Shown: piece after piece, positions 52,887-61,278 of the stretch | How positions within the stretch are numbered: the stretch's first letter is position 1 | Layout of the letters: each line of letters opens with the position of its first letter | The notes under the pieces: generated by a model | Told to the model about the DNA's origin: nothing | The model's input: only the letters and a program-made list of their open reading frames with translations | Databases searched by the model: none | Translations under genes and position numbers: made by a program | Source: Planococcus lenghuensis | Lineage (GTDB): Bacteria; Bacillota; Bacilli; Bacillales_A; Planococcaceae | Assembly: GCF_001999905.1 (NCBI RefSeq) | Contig: NZ_CP019640.1 | Coordinates: 1,964,001-2,028,000, forward strand | Reading direction: 5' to 3' | Length of the DNA: 64,000 nucleotides

Positions 52887-53195
52887 TTACACTTGCGCAA
52901 ATTCCTTCACTTTTTCTTCCGGGATGAACCCGACTGATCGGTCAGCTTCTTCCCCATCCTTCAGAAGAACCATTGTCGGAATGCTTTGTACACCGAATTG
53001 TTGGGCCAATTCCGGCGACTGATCAACATCTACATAATAGAAATCCACTGAACTTACTTGTTCAGCAACGTTTGAAACCACCGGTCTCAAGTGTCTACAG
53101 CCCGGTCACCAATCGGCCCCGAACTCGAGGACGAACGGCTTTCCGGTATCCTTTACGCGTTCTGTGTATTCTGCAGCAGTAATTGTGGCAGCCAT
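52887..53195 (-). CDS. Selenocysteine-containing thioredoxin (W-U-P-G-C)
   Basis: 102 aa with TGA at 53106-53108 read as Sec30: FVLEFGADW-U-PGCRHLRPVVSNVAEQV. The rest is a full thioredoxin: FYYVDVDQSPELAQQFGVQS, IPTMVLLKDGEE (cis-Pro), GFIPEEKVKEF. Normal thioredoxins have W-C-G-P-C; here the first redox Cys is Sec. A stop-aware call would start at a GTG-like codon at 53090 and lose the active site. ATG 53195 has AAAGGAGG upstream. A hairpin lies 16 nt after the TGA. Monocistronic. Confidence 0.88.
53073..53089 (-). promoter_or_regulatory. SECIS-like hairpin of the thioredoxin gene
   Basis: Minus strand TGAGACC-GGT-GGTTTCA, 16 nt after the Sec TGA, with one G-U pair and a loop containing G-U. 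Confidence 0.6.
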
Positions 53196-53542
53196 TTTTG
53201 CACCTCCTTTATCTGATCTGTATCTTGCTTTTTCAGTTTAGCTATTTCAGTGTCCCGCTTCAAATTTCCTGTTTGTGGATATATATTTTGACCCGATCTG
53301 TCAACCGATTTCTCAGGTCCTGTTCTTTTTTCCTTACCCTTATCGTCTGGCTAGCTTTCTAGGAAAGAATAAAGCAGTACAGCCGTCCTTATCCTTTAAA
53401 GCAAGAAAGGTACATGGGAATCTGTTATTTTTATAACGCTCCCTTCTTTTTGTCGACGTGTGTCCCGATATTATCACTGTTTATCTTCAGTAAGTTTCCT
53501 GCACAAAAAGGCAAAGACAACCGTTTCCACATTATGCTGTTT
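53196..53542. other. Intergenic region
   Basis: About 345 bp upstream of the thioredoxin gene and downstream of the vanZ-like gene. Carries the thioredoxin promoter; no gene or clear hairpin found. Confidence 0.35.
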
Positions 53543-54217
53543 TCACCTTTTCATTTTTTTGCTATAGAATGAGTAAAGCAAAGCACCCAAATAACCACCC
53601 AGCGTATTCAGAATGACATCGTCGATATCAATCGTCCGAGTCTTACTTTCCGGTGCAATGCCCGCATGGCCGGATGCCAGTAAATTGAGGACAAACTGAA
53701 ATGATTCAATCCCAATGGAGATGAAAAACACAACAGCTGTTGTTTTCACAACGGAAGCTGTAAATCCAAAAAGGCGTAAAATAAAGGCGAATGGCACTAG
53801 CAGCAAAAGATTGCCGCCTGACTGGATGATGTGGTGTGTTTCTGAAATAGGATAAATAAAAACATGCTGAATCGTTTGAAATGGCACAAGATTAACGTTC
53901 TCCCATATGATTGATAAATCTCGGGTATACTCTCCGCTTAAATAAAAGCTGAGAGGAATGTAACTGACCAGCTGATGAAGTATGTATAAGTAAAAGACGA
54001 AAACACCGAGCAGAATCAGTTCCAGCGAATTTCGCGGATGGGACCGGTGGACAAACCATGCCGCAATCACAGCAATAATCAGCCAGTTGACGAAGAAGGT
54101 CAGCTGATCGGTAATTTGGACGTCACTTTCGATTCCCAGTGTGTAAGGAATCAGCAGGTATACCAGCGCCACGAGGATCCCCAGCCGCCACTTCACATGC
54201 GTTTGTAATCTATTCAT
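53543..54217 (-). CDS. VanZ family membrane protein
   Basis: 224 aa, about five membrane helices. The VanZ core is visible: NLVPFQTIQHVFI, GGNLLLLVPFAFILRLFG, SIGIESFQFVLNLLASGHAG, TRTIDIDDVILNTLGGYLGAL. VanZ proteins give low-level teicoplanin resistance in enterococci; most homologues are of unknown function in the cell envelope. Confidence 0.88.
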   Translation of the reverse strand: MNRLQTHVKWRLGILVALVYLLIPYTLGIESDVQITDQLTFFVNWLIIAVIAAWFVHRSHPRNSLELILLGVFVFYLYILHQLVSYIPLSFYLSGEYTRDLSIIWENVNLVPFQTIQHVFIYPISETHHIIQSGGNLLLLVPFAFILRLFGFTASVVKTTAVVFFISIGIESFQFVLNLLASGHAGIAPESKTRTIDIDDVILNTLGGYLGALLYSFYSKKMKR

Positions 54218-54540
54218 TGGTTTCCTCCTTTACACAGATAGTACAGCCAGCCACTCTTCTACGTTCCTGTTTCCCTTTCTTTCAATTAAAAAACAGCAGG
54301 TGTCTTTTGAAATCCTTTGAAAGGACAATACCAAGTACAGGTGTTTCGGGAGAATTTTATGTTCAGCCATATCTTTCTGTTCATTTTTTCCGATTCACTT
54401 CTAGTCGAAAAGCTCTTATTATTCAAGGCATTTCGAACAGTTTTTAGAAATTTCTGCAATTTATTTATGAAAGCGGTTTATCTCTATCGTACGGAGGTAT
54501 TTGGATACTGCACTCAAAAAACACTAATGGAGGGATTCAA
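54218..54540. other. Intergenic region with possible sigma-B-type promoter
   Basis: About 320 bp between divergent genes. On the plus strand GTTTAT (54476-54481), 13 nt, AGGTAT (54495-54500) resembles a sigma-B promoter for the gene at 54541. Nothing else recognised. Confidence 0.35.
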
Positions 54541-54741
54541 ATGGCAAGCAGAAACGAAGAAAAGAACAACGAACAGCAGAACCAAAGCTCAGGCGGCGGC
54601 GATGAGAAACGTTATTCAGCGGAAGAAGTTGGTCGGATCGTAGGTGCTGCAGTGGCTACGGCTGCTCAGGAATTCCGACGCAGTGAGAGTGGAGGCGGAA
54701 GCCAAGGCGGCTCTGGCGGATCAGAGGAAGGAAACAAATAA
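54541..54741 (+). CDS. Small hydrophilic protein (66 aa)
   Basis: Disordered, Gly/Ser/Glu-rich ends (MASRNEEKNNEQQNQSSGGG, GGGSQGGSGGSEEGNK) around a short helix (YSAEEVGRIVGAAVATAAQE). GGAGG lies 8 nt before ATG and a terminator follows. The composition and the sigma-B-like promoter suggest a stress-related protein, as an inference only. Confidence 0.6.
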   Translation: MASRNEEKNNEQQNQSSGGGDEKRYSAEEVGRIVGAAVATAAQEFRRSESGGGSQGGSGGSEEGNK

Positions 54742-54754
54742 CCTTAGACAGAAG

Positions 54755-54788
54755 AAAGCTGCTACCGGGTTTACGGTAGCAGCTTTTT
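54755..54788 (+). terminator. Rho-independent terminator
   Basis: AAAGCTGCTACCG/CGGTAGCAGCTTT stem, 6-nt loop, T-run. Confidence 0.9.
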
Positions 54789-54976
54789 ATAATATATCGC
54801 GAGAACGAACTGAAAAGTGATGGCTCTACACAGCGAGGAGTATATATCAATACTCCTTACAAAGTTTTAAATTAGCCGAACAGCAAAACCGACTTCTTTA
54901 TTTTCAATAAAACGCAGAGATATCTTCTATTTCAGTTTTTAAAGTCAGTTTCAAACCTGCCGTAGAAAACCGCATC

Positions 54977-55004
54977 AAAAAACACCTGCAAGTTTGCAGG
55001 TGTT
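54977..55004 (-). terminator. Terminator of the OsmC gene
   Basis: AACACCTGCA/TGCAGGTGTT stem (54981-54990, 54995-55004), followed on the minus strand by TTTTGATG. Confidence 0.85.
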
Positions 55005-55011
55005 CTTATGC

Positions 55012-55488
55012 CTATTCGCTATACGTTTCAATTTCCCAATCATGTTCAATGTCCACAGCCCCTTTTAAGGTCTGTGCGACTGGACAGCCGCGGTCAAAAA
55101 CAGCTAACGCACGTTCAGCCGCTTCCGTTTTTCCTTCCGGTATTTTCAGAAAGTATTTCACACTGATTTTCGTGATTTTCAATACACCTTCAGGAGCTTC
55201 GATGGTACCCTGTACATCGGCTCTCACTTTATCCGGTGAGGTCGGAATTTTACGCGCTTCCAGCGCGCCGGACAATGTCCCGACCAGTCAGCCGCCTGCA
55301 GCTGCCACAATATGGTCAAGCGTTGATGGGTATTCGACTTCCGTCTCTACGCCATAAAACGCACGGACACCGCCATGGACGCCGAAGAAAAACGGCTCAT
55401 CAAATCCTTGGATGTAGGCTTCCCGTATCTTATTCGGCGTGTCTTTCTGGTACACTTTGATTCTCGACAATTCAATTGGTTCACTCAT
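55012..55488 (-). CDS. Selenocysteine-containing OsmC-like protein
   Basis: 158 aa with TGA at 55288-55290 read as Sec67: EYPSTLDHIVAAAGG-U-LVGTLSGALEARKIP. OsmC/YhfA-type proteins have A-G-G-C-L-x-x-x-L at this position, where the Cys is the peroxidatic residue; here it is Sec. The second, C-terminal Cys lies in FDRGCPVAQTLKGAVDIEH. Likely a peroxide- or thiol-handling enzyme. Taken as a stop, the TGA splits the gene into two pieces, neither of which is complete. ATG 55488 follows GAGGAGGCTGATAGT. Confidence 0.88.
55260..55271 (-). promoter_or_regulatory. SECIS-like hairpin of the OsmC gene
   Basis: Minus strand CCGG-CGCG-CTGG, 16 nt after the Sec TGA; short 4-bp stem with one G-U pair. Confidence 0.4.
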
Positions 55489-55623
55489 ACTATCAGCCTC
55501 CTCCTTTTAAGAGTACCAACTGACAGAGTTTTCAGCAAATATGCCGCTTGGTTCCTCTTCCGTTTCAGCAACTTCGACTGACCCAATAATTGCTTTTCAC
55601 GAATCATCCATTTTACATTGCAA

Positions 55624-57123
55624 TCAATTATTCACCCACTCATAAAGTACAATTTCATCGTACACGGGTTCAAACAGAGGATTGGATTTAAATGATTTCA
55701 CCTTTTCAAGATTACCTGAAAGTGTCACGCCCTGATTCCGAAACCCCTCCACTACATGGTCTGTCAAAAATAAATTCCGTTTTGGTCCTATACTGTTCAT
55801 GCTTGCAAATACTTCAAAGGTCTCTACCTGCCTATATAGGTAAGGCACGCCAAGATAATCAAAAACCCTTGCTTCTTCCCAAGTATAAATGATAAAGGGA
55901 TCAGGGTAATCTGTTAAGTATTCCGCCAGCTGATAAACCGCAGGGACTTCTTCCGCTTTTTCCTGCATAAGATCGTAGCTAATTAAGAATTGTATCGCAA
56001 TTATTGTAAGAAGTAGCAATCGTCCGAACTTCCGGGTTTCTCTTTTCAATACAAATATGCTTAGAAGGAATACTGCCATAACTGCAAGCGGCAAGGCATG
56101 CCGGGGTTTATCGATATTTTGAGCAAACAATGCCCAAAAAAAGTAACTGAGCCATAAGACCATGGCGAAAATTGCGAGCTTGGACAAACCGGATCGGCGC
56201 TTGATAAGCAGCCAGCTGGCGTAAAAAAACAGCACTCCCATACCCGATGCCCCAATCCATGAACCTCCCGATATTCCGACCCAGAGAATGTTCGTAAACA
56301 GCAGTGTGGCCGCCCGGCTGATGATAGGAGTCGACTCAGCAGTCACCGCTCCTCCCCACTCATTGAAATGCCCGTTAACGAACTGCAGCGACAGGGAAAT
56401 GAATGTGACCATACTTCCTTCTGATACGATCAGCGCACTGATCCATACCAGCTGAAACAAAAAAACAAGCAGGCATTGGCCTGCCAAATAGCCCAGAAAT
56501 CTGCCAGTCGTCTGAAATCTTTTCCGTGTTGCAAAAAACAGCAGCAGCAAGCCTAAACCGAACGGGAGATAAGAGAGTCGGACTCCTAACAGTACACTGA
56601 ATAAGATGATGGGCAGCAATTGACTGGGCGTCCCTTTTTTTTCATAAGCCCATACGAGACTCCATAAGTACCAGAACAGCACACTGACAGCAGTCGCTTC
56701 ACTCATCGCTTCTGTTCCCATGACAGATAAATAGCCAAGCGATTCGACTGCCAGACAAGTGGTCAGGCTTTCCAAAGGTGCAAGCCTTCGCCTGGCGATC
56801 CAGTAAATCGGAAGCGCTGCCAGTAACAGCATGATGGCATTGAAGACAGCCAGCGCTTGTACCGGGTCCCCGATCCATTCATGGACCAAAGTACCTCCGA
56901 AGATGAAGTACGGATAGCCGGGAAAGTGGGGCTGCATCGCCATAAGATCATAGCGGTCGAGTGCCAGAGCAAAGTCGACATGGTCCCATGACCTTGCATA
57001 AGTGCTACTGTATACCAGCCGAAAGACCGTCAGCAATCCGAGGAGCAGAACACCGAATGCAAAGCTGGCCATCCGAATGAGTGACTGGCGGGAATTCAAA
57101 ATCGCAAACTTGCTTTTTTCCAT
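55624..57123 (-). CDS. Polytopic membrane glycosyltransferase (GT39/PMT-like)
   Basis: 499 aa, about 11-12 membrane helices. The first extracellular loop DHVDFALALDRYDLMAMQPHFPGYPYF carries an Asp-rich segment as in the GT-C fold (dolichyl/undecaprenyl-phosphate-sugar dependent mannosyltransferases), and the long C-terminal part has PFIIYTWEEARVFDYLGVPY. Probably adds a sugar to a surface polymer or protein. RBS AAGGAGG; start 57123 avoids an unsupported 6-residue extension. Confidence 0.75.
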   Translation of the reverse strand: MEKSKFAILNSRQSLIRMASFAFGVLLLGLLTVFRLVYSSTYARSWDHVDFALALDRYDLMAMQPHFPGYPYFIFGGTLVHEWIGDPVQALAVFNAIMLLLAALPIYWIARRRLAPLESLTTCLAVESLGYLSVMGTEAMSEATAVSVLFWYLWSLVWAYEKKGTPSQLLPIILFSVLLGVRLSYLPFGLGLLLLFFATRKRFQTTGRFLGYLAGQCLLVFLFQLVWISALIVSEGSMVTFISLSLQFVNGHFNEWGGAVTAESTPIISRAATLLFTNILWVGISGGSWIGASGMGVLFFYASWLLIKRRSGLSKLAIFAMVLWLSYFFWALFAQNIDKPRHALPLAVMAVFLLSIFVLKRETRKFGRLLLLTIIAIQFLISYDLMQEKAEEVPAVYQLAEYLTDYPDPFIIYTWEEARVFDYLGVPYLYRQVETFEVFASMNSIGPKRNLFLTDHVVEGFRNQGVTLSGNLEKVKSFKSNPLFEPVYDEIVLYEWVNN

Positions 57124-57171
57124 AATGACCTCCTTGCGCAAGCTTCCTCAGCAACTTTCTCTCAAAGCAAT

Positions 57172-57211
57172 AGAAAACAGGCAAGACTGAATACGTTGTA
57201 TTCGTCTTGCC
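57172..57211 (-). terminator. Terminator of the FTR1 gene
   Basis: GGCAAGAC-GAATAC and GTATTCAGTCTTGCC pair on the minus strand around AAC, then TGTTTTC. Confidence 0.75.
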
Positions 57212-57223
57212 CGGGATATTTCT

Positions 57224-58186
57224 TCAATTTATGTCGCTGACGATGTTTTGTTTCTTTTTCTCGGTTTGATGAAACGCTTCTTTTTCCTGAGTTTCTGATC
57301 TCTGTTTTGCTCGAGCAGGAACAGCAGAAGTGCTTTTTACATTGATCAGCAAATAAATAACCAGGAAGTAGCCCAAGTAAGCCACCACTTCTTCAAGAGA
57401 CGGCATCGAGGAATAACCGAACAATGCCTTCAGAAAAATACCGATGTCACCTGAGAAAACCGGCGTCAACCCCGTATCCCGAACAAAGTGTGCATGATCG
57501 ATCGGATGCTCCGGCAGCAGCCAAGTCAAGTTGTAGAGGTGCGGTACGACACTGCCAATCACCTTAATGTCCTGCATCATTGAAATCGCCTGCACGAACA
57601 GTCCTGCAGCAATCAAAACGATGAATACGCCTGTGACTTTGAAAAATGTCTTGAGTGGAATTGACATAGTTCCTTTAAATAACAGATAAGACAGAGTCGC
57701 TGCAATCAACGCCCCTGTGATGGCGCCCCAGCCTTCTAGAGCAGCGCCGATGTCTCCGCCGGTTATGGCCGCAAAGAAAAAGACCGTTTCAATCCCTTCC
57801 CGAAGAACAACCAGGAATGAATGGATGATCATGCCGGCTACATTGCCGGTAGAAATGAACTTATCCATTTTTCCTTCCATATTCTTTTTGATGTCTTTGC
57901 TGTGGCTTGCCATCCAGAACACCATCTGGGTCAGAAGAATAGAAGACACAAGCATGATCCCGATTTTCAAGTAGATTTCACTGCCCATTGCGGCAAAACC
58001 GGTAAAAACGACTTGGAACAGAAAAGCGACAGCAATACTGGCAACGACTGCAAGTCCTGCTCCGAGCCAGATATATTTTTTATACTTGCCGTTCTGTGTT
58101 TTCAGCAAGTAGGTGTTGATAATCCCTATAATGAGCAATGCTTCCAGCACTTCACGAAAGGTGATCAGCAGCGCTTGTACTTCCAT
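57224..58186 (-). CDS. FTR1 family iron permease
   Basis: 320 aa, seven membrane helices. The two iron-binding motifs are FREVLEALLIIG (R-E-x-x-E, near residue 10) and VVLREGIETVFFF (near 125). High-affinity Fe(III)/Fe(II) permease of the EfeU/Ftr1p type. The first ATG is too close to AGGAG; the second (58186) has a 7-nt spacer. It follows the exported partner protein by 27 nt. Confidence 0.92.
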   Translation of the reverse strand: MEVQALLITFREVLEALLIIGIINTYLLKTQNGKYKKYIWLGAGLAVVASIAVAFLFQVVFTGFAAMGSEIYLKIGIMLVSSILLTQMVFWMASHSKDIKKNMEGKMDKFISTGNVAGMIIHSFLVVLREGIETVFFFAAITGGDIGAALEGWGAITGALIAATLSYLLFKGTMSIPLKTFFKVTGVFIVLIAAGLFVQAISMMQDIKVIGSVVPHLYNLTWLLPEHPIDHAHFVRDTGLTPVFSGDIGIFLKALFGYSSMPSLEEVVAYLGYFLVIYLLINVKSTSAVPARAKQRSETQEKEAFHQTEKKKQNIVSDIN

Positions 58187-58213
58187 TGTCATTCTCCTTT
58201 CTCTGACAAATCC

Positions 58214-58984
58214 TTATTGAATCTTTTTCCGTTTCCGGGCGACATATAACACGACCGCCAAAATAACAGTGATTAAAAGGAGCAGCGGCAGCCAATTTTT
58301 CAAATTGGACAAGTCCGTCCAGTCTGATGATTTAACAGCCGACGCTTCTTCCGCCACCTGGAAATCCTCTGCAGAATAATGGCTGACTTCCATGCTCGCC
58401 AGTCCGAACGTTTCCTGCAAAGAGGAAAGGATGGCATCTTTATGGACGATGAATTGATCGTAATCCGCTTCCTTTTCTCCGACCCCAAAGAGCCCGGGAT
58501 TGCCGATCGCTTCAAGCGCTCCTTCAAACTCCAGCTTCAATTGAAGGTTCAGTTCCGCATTTCTTTCTTCGATTGCCGGAACAAGGGCTTCATATGTAGC
58601 ATAAGCTTTCGCCAATAATTTTTTGCTTGTATCATACTCGGTGAAGTTTTTATCCACATTCTCCAGCCGGCGGGCGATATTGAGAGCGAGTGTTTTTTCG
58701 AACGCTTCAATAGCATCTTCTTTATTTTCATTTTCCAGGTGACTGATGATCGCCTGACCCGGTTCCGGACCCATATGCATATCAACTTCTTCTTTCACCG
58801 TTTCGAATACGGCGATCGAACTCTCAAAATTCGGCGGGGATTCGTTCAAGTAAAGAACCACTTCCTTATAAGCTTCCGCCACTTTTTCTTCATTGGGATC
58901 ACCATACGTGTATCCGTAAGCAGTCTGAATCTGCACCAAGAGGACAAGCAGCAGACTGACGCAAGTTATAAATGTTTTTTTCAT
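58214..58984 (-). CDS. Exported, C-terminally anchored helical partner of FTR1 permease
   Basis: 256 aa. Signal peptide MKKTFITCVSLLLVLLVQIQ (then TAYGY), a helical acidic domain (SIAVFETVKEEVDMHMG, AIEAFEKTLALNIARRLENVD, KLLAKAYATYEALVPAIEERNAEL), and a C-terminal helix WLPLLLLITVILAVVLYVARK. In many bacteria a similar helical domain is fused to the FTR1 permease as an iron-collecting extracytoplasmic part; here it is a separate gene right before it. Function inferred from context. Confidence 0.65.
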   Translation of the reverse strand: MKKTFITCVSLLLVLLVQIQTAYGYTYGDPNEEKVAEAYKEVVLYLNESPPNFESSIAVFETVKEEVDMHMGPEPGQAIISHLENENKEDAIEAFEKTLALNIARRLENVDKNFTEYDTSKKLLAKAYATYEALVPAIEERNAELNLQLKLEFEGALEAIGNPGLFGVGEKEADYDQFIVHKDAILSSLQETFGLASMEVSHYSAEDFQVAEEASAVKSSDWTDLSNLKNWLPLLLLITVILAVVLYVARKRKKIQ

Positions 58985-59044
58985 TGTTTCCCTCCTTACC
59001 AGGCCTGCCAACAGAAAGAACTGACGAAGCAGGTAATTTTTTAA

Positions 59045-59806
59045 TTAAGAGGCTTTCTGTTTCCCTCTATCTGACTTTACTGCATGGGCAGTGGGATTAA
59101 TGGTGATTTTTCCGACAGGGCGTGACATCTCTTTGACGATTGCAGGGAACACGGCCAGCATGTATGCTTTGAATTTAATGAAGGATTGCCCTTTTGAACG
59201 GACTTGGTAATCAATGGGCACTTCTTTCATCCGGAAACCTTTTCGGATGAGGTTCAATGTAATCACCTGGGCATAATTATAATCATGAATGATATCAGCA
59301 TGTTGCATCGCCTGCTTTGAAAACGCCCGCATTCCGGACTGACCGTCAGCGATACGCTTTCCCACCAGTACCGACTGCAGGAACGTAAAAAAATAATTCC
59401 CCAGCCGGCGGTTCAGCCGCATACCACGGATCGTACCTAAAAAACGGGAGCCCATTATATAATCGGCTTCTCCATTTAACAGCGGCTCCAGAAGGTCAGG
59501 TATTTGCCAGGCGGGGTATTCATTATCCGCATCGATCATGACAGCAATATCCGCCCCGAGCTTATCACAACGGAAAAGACCTTCCCTCACCGCCGCTCCC
59601 AGTCCCTTATTGGCTGGAAGTGATATGATGTGATCCGCTCCGGCAGCTGCAGCGGCTGCCACTGTTCCATCCTGTGATCCGTCATCCACAACGAGCACTT
59701 CCACTGTCACTTCCGGGTGGAAATGCCGGGGAATTTTACTGATCACTTCCCCGACGGTTTCTTCTTCGTTATGAGCGGGCAAAAATACAATTACAAGTTG
59801 GTTCAT
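59045..59806 (-). CDS. Family 2 glycosyltransferase (polyprenyl-phosphate sugar transferase type)
   Basis: 253 aa GT-A fold: VIVFLPAHNEEETVGEVISK, VLVVDDGSQDGTVAAAAAAG, DIAVMIDADNEYPAWQIPDLL (D-x-D-like metal site), FSKQAMQHADIIHDYNYAQV and KEVPIDYQVRSKGQS. No membrane helices, so closer to DPM1-type transferases than to synthases. Start overlaps the phosphodiesterase stop by one base (TAATG). Confidence 0.88.
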   Translation of the reverse strand: MNQLVIVFLPAHNEEETVGEVISKIPRHFHPEVTVEVLVVDDGSQDGTVAAAAAAGADHIISLPANKGLGAAVREGLFRCDKLGADIAVMIDADNEYPAWQIPDLLEPLLNGEADYIMGSRFLGTIRGMRLNRRLGNYFFTFLQSVLVGKRIADGQSGMRAFSKQAMQHADIIHDYNYAQVITLNLIRKGFRMKEVPIDYQVRSKGQSFIKFKAYMLAVFPAIVKEMSRPVGKITINPTAHAVKSDRGKQKAS

Positions 59807-61278
59807 TATGACACGTTCTCCTTTTGCACTGGCTCAATCGCTTCATGCAGAACAGGGCCTCTGCTTTTTTCCGGGAACGGTGCACCAAGCAAATAAGTGA
59901 CGGTTGATGCGAGAGAGACGAGACTGTGGCGGTCTTCCACTACTTTCCCTCTGGCGATTTGGGTCCCATGCATGAAGAATGGCACAAACCGTTCCCCTTC
60001 ATCCAAATGGCCATGGCCGCCAATGCCGTCCGCCTGGCCGTGATCTGCACACACGATGAGTGTTGTGTTTTTCATATATCCTTTTTTCTCAAGCCAGCCG
60101 ACGAATTCTTCAATCAGCCGGTCCGCTTCCGCGATCTTTTCCAGGTATTCATCATACAGCACACCCCGGCTGTGACCGATCTGGTCAGTTCCGATCAACT
60201 GGACCTTAAAGAAATCCGGATTCTTCGCTTCCATGATTTCTTTGGCCCGCTCTATGGTATTCCGGTCCGCTTCATCCTTGTTCATGACGGCAGTGATGGT
60301 GTCGACATCCGCTCCCATTGAATCGACCAAATGAGCGATCCCGAGCAGCCGGCCGCTTTTCCCGACTTTCCGCAACGAATCGAAAACCGTTTCTGCTTTT
60401 GTTCCGAGCTTCCAGACCATATTCGATGTGATGCCATGTTCACGCGGGTAAGTGCCTGTCATCATGGACGTGAAGCAAACGACCGTTCTCGCCGGATAAA
60501 CCGTTTCCATTTGCGTATATTCCGTGCCATTCTTCCTCAGCTGATCCAGAAATGGGGTATCAGCTTCATAAAATCGTTCTTTCCGCATGCCGTCGATGAC
60601 AATGGTAATCACGCGGTCATTGACCGGTCGTAAACTCTGGCTGGCCGAATCGAGGTAACTACTGTATTCTGCCGGTTTCCAATCAAATAAGTTTTTATGA
60701 AGGATCAACGTATAGACGAACAGCCCGGCGAGAAATAAACCATATGTTCCCCATTCGAATGAGGCGGCTTGATCCGTCACAAATGTACGGAACAGCAAAT
60801 CCCAGAAAGACAGCAGAAGGAGAAATTTCGGCATCTGCTCTTGTGCATTGCCGCTGGTGGAATCGCTGTTTTTCAGCACAAGTTTCCAGAATCGTTTGAA
60901 GTTCCACAGCGTGACGCCAATCCGCAAATGGTAGTAAAACGAACCCCAGAACCAGACGGTAAAGAAAAAGTAGAGCCCGAGTGCCAATAGCAGCAGTCCG
61001 AGATTATATGTCTCGAATACCATCAAATAGGCGATAACCGGCAGCCATAAATAATTTCGCAAAAAGAGCGGAAAATCAAATTTAAAAAATAAACCAAGCA
61101 AAGGCACAATGCATAAGAGCGACAGGAAGAACGCATTCCAGAACACGGAACTTCCCCACTCTGTCATATGGTAAAGCAGCATCGTTCCAAAGACGAAAAT
61201 CGGCGTGAAGGGCTTGCCTTCATTCAACAGATTCCAGCACCGTGCTGCTGTTTTTTCAAATTTCGAGGCTTGTTTCAT
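59806..61278 (-). CDS. Membrane alkaline-phosphatase-superfamily phosphodiesterase
   Basis: 490 aa. N-terminal membrane helices (YHMTEWGSSVFWNAFFLSLL and others to about residue 190) followed by a nucleotide pyrophosphatase/phosphodiesterase domain: VITIVIDGMRKERFYEA (first metal Asp), RTVVCFTSMMTGTYPREHGI (nucleophile Thr region), VQLIGTDQIGHSRG, LIVCADHGQADGIGGHGHLD. Likely hydrolyses a phosphodiester at the membrane surface. ATG 61278 has AAAGGAAGG upstream and overlaps the stop of the preceding gene by 4 nt. Confidence 0.85.
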   Translation of the reverse strand: MKQASKFEKTAARCWNLLNEGKPFTPIFVFGTMLLYHMTEWGSSVFWNAFFLSLLCIVPLLGLFFKFDFPLFLRNYLWLPVIAYLMVFETYNLGLLLLALGLYFFFTVWFWGSFYYHLRIGVTLWNFKRFWKLVLKNSDSTSGNAQEQMPKFLLLLSFWDLLFRTFVTDQAASFEWGTYGLFLAGLFVYTLILHKNLFDWKPAEYSSYLDSASQSLRPVNDRVITIVIDGMRKERFYEADTPFLDQLRKNGTEYTQMETVYPARTVVCFTSMMTGTYPREHGITSNMVWKLGTKAETVFDSLRKVGKSGRLLGIAHLVDSMGADVDTITAVMNKDEADRNTIERAKEIMEAKNPDFFKVQLIGTDQIGHSRGVLYDEYLEKIAEADRLIEEFVGWLEKKGYMKNTTLIVCADHGQADGIGGHGHLDEGERFVPFFMHGTQIARGKVVEDRHSLVSLASTVTYLLGAPFPEKSRGPVLHEAIEPVQKENVS

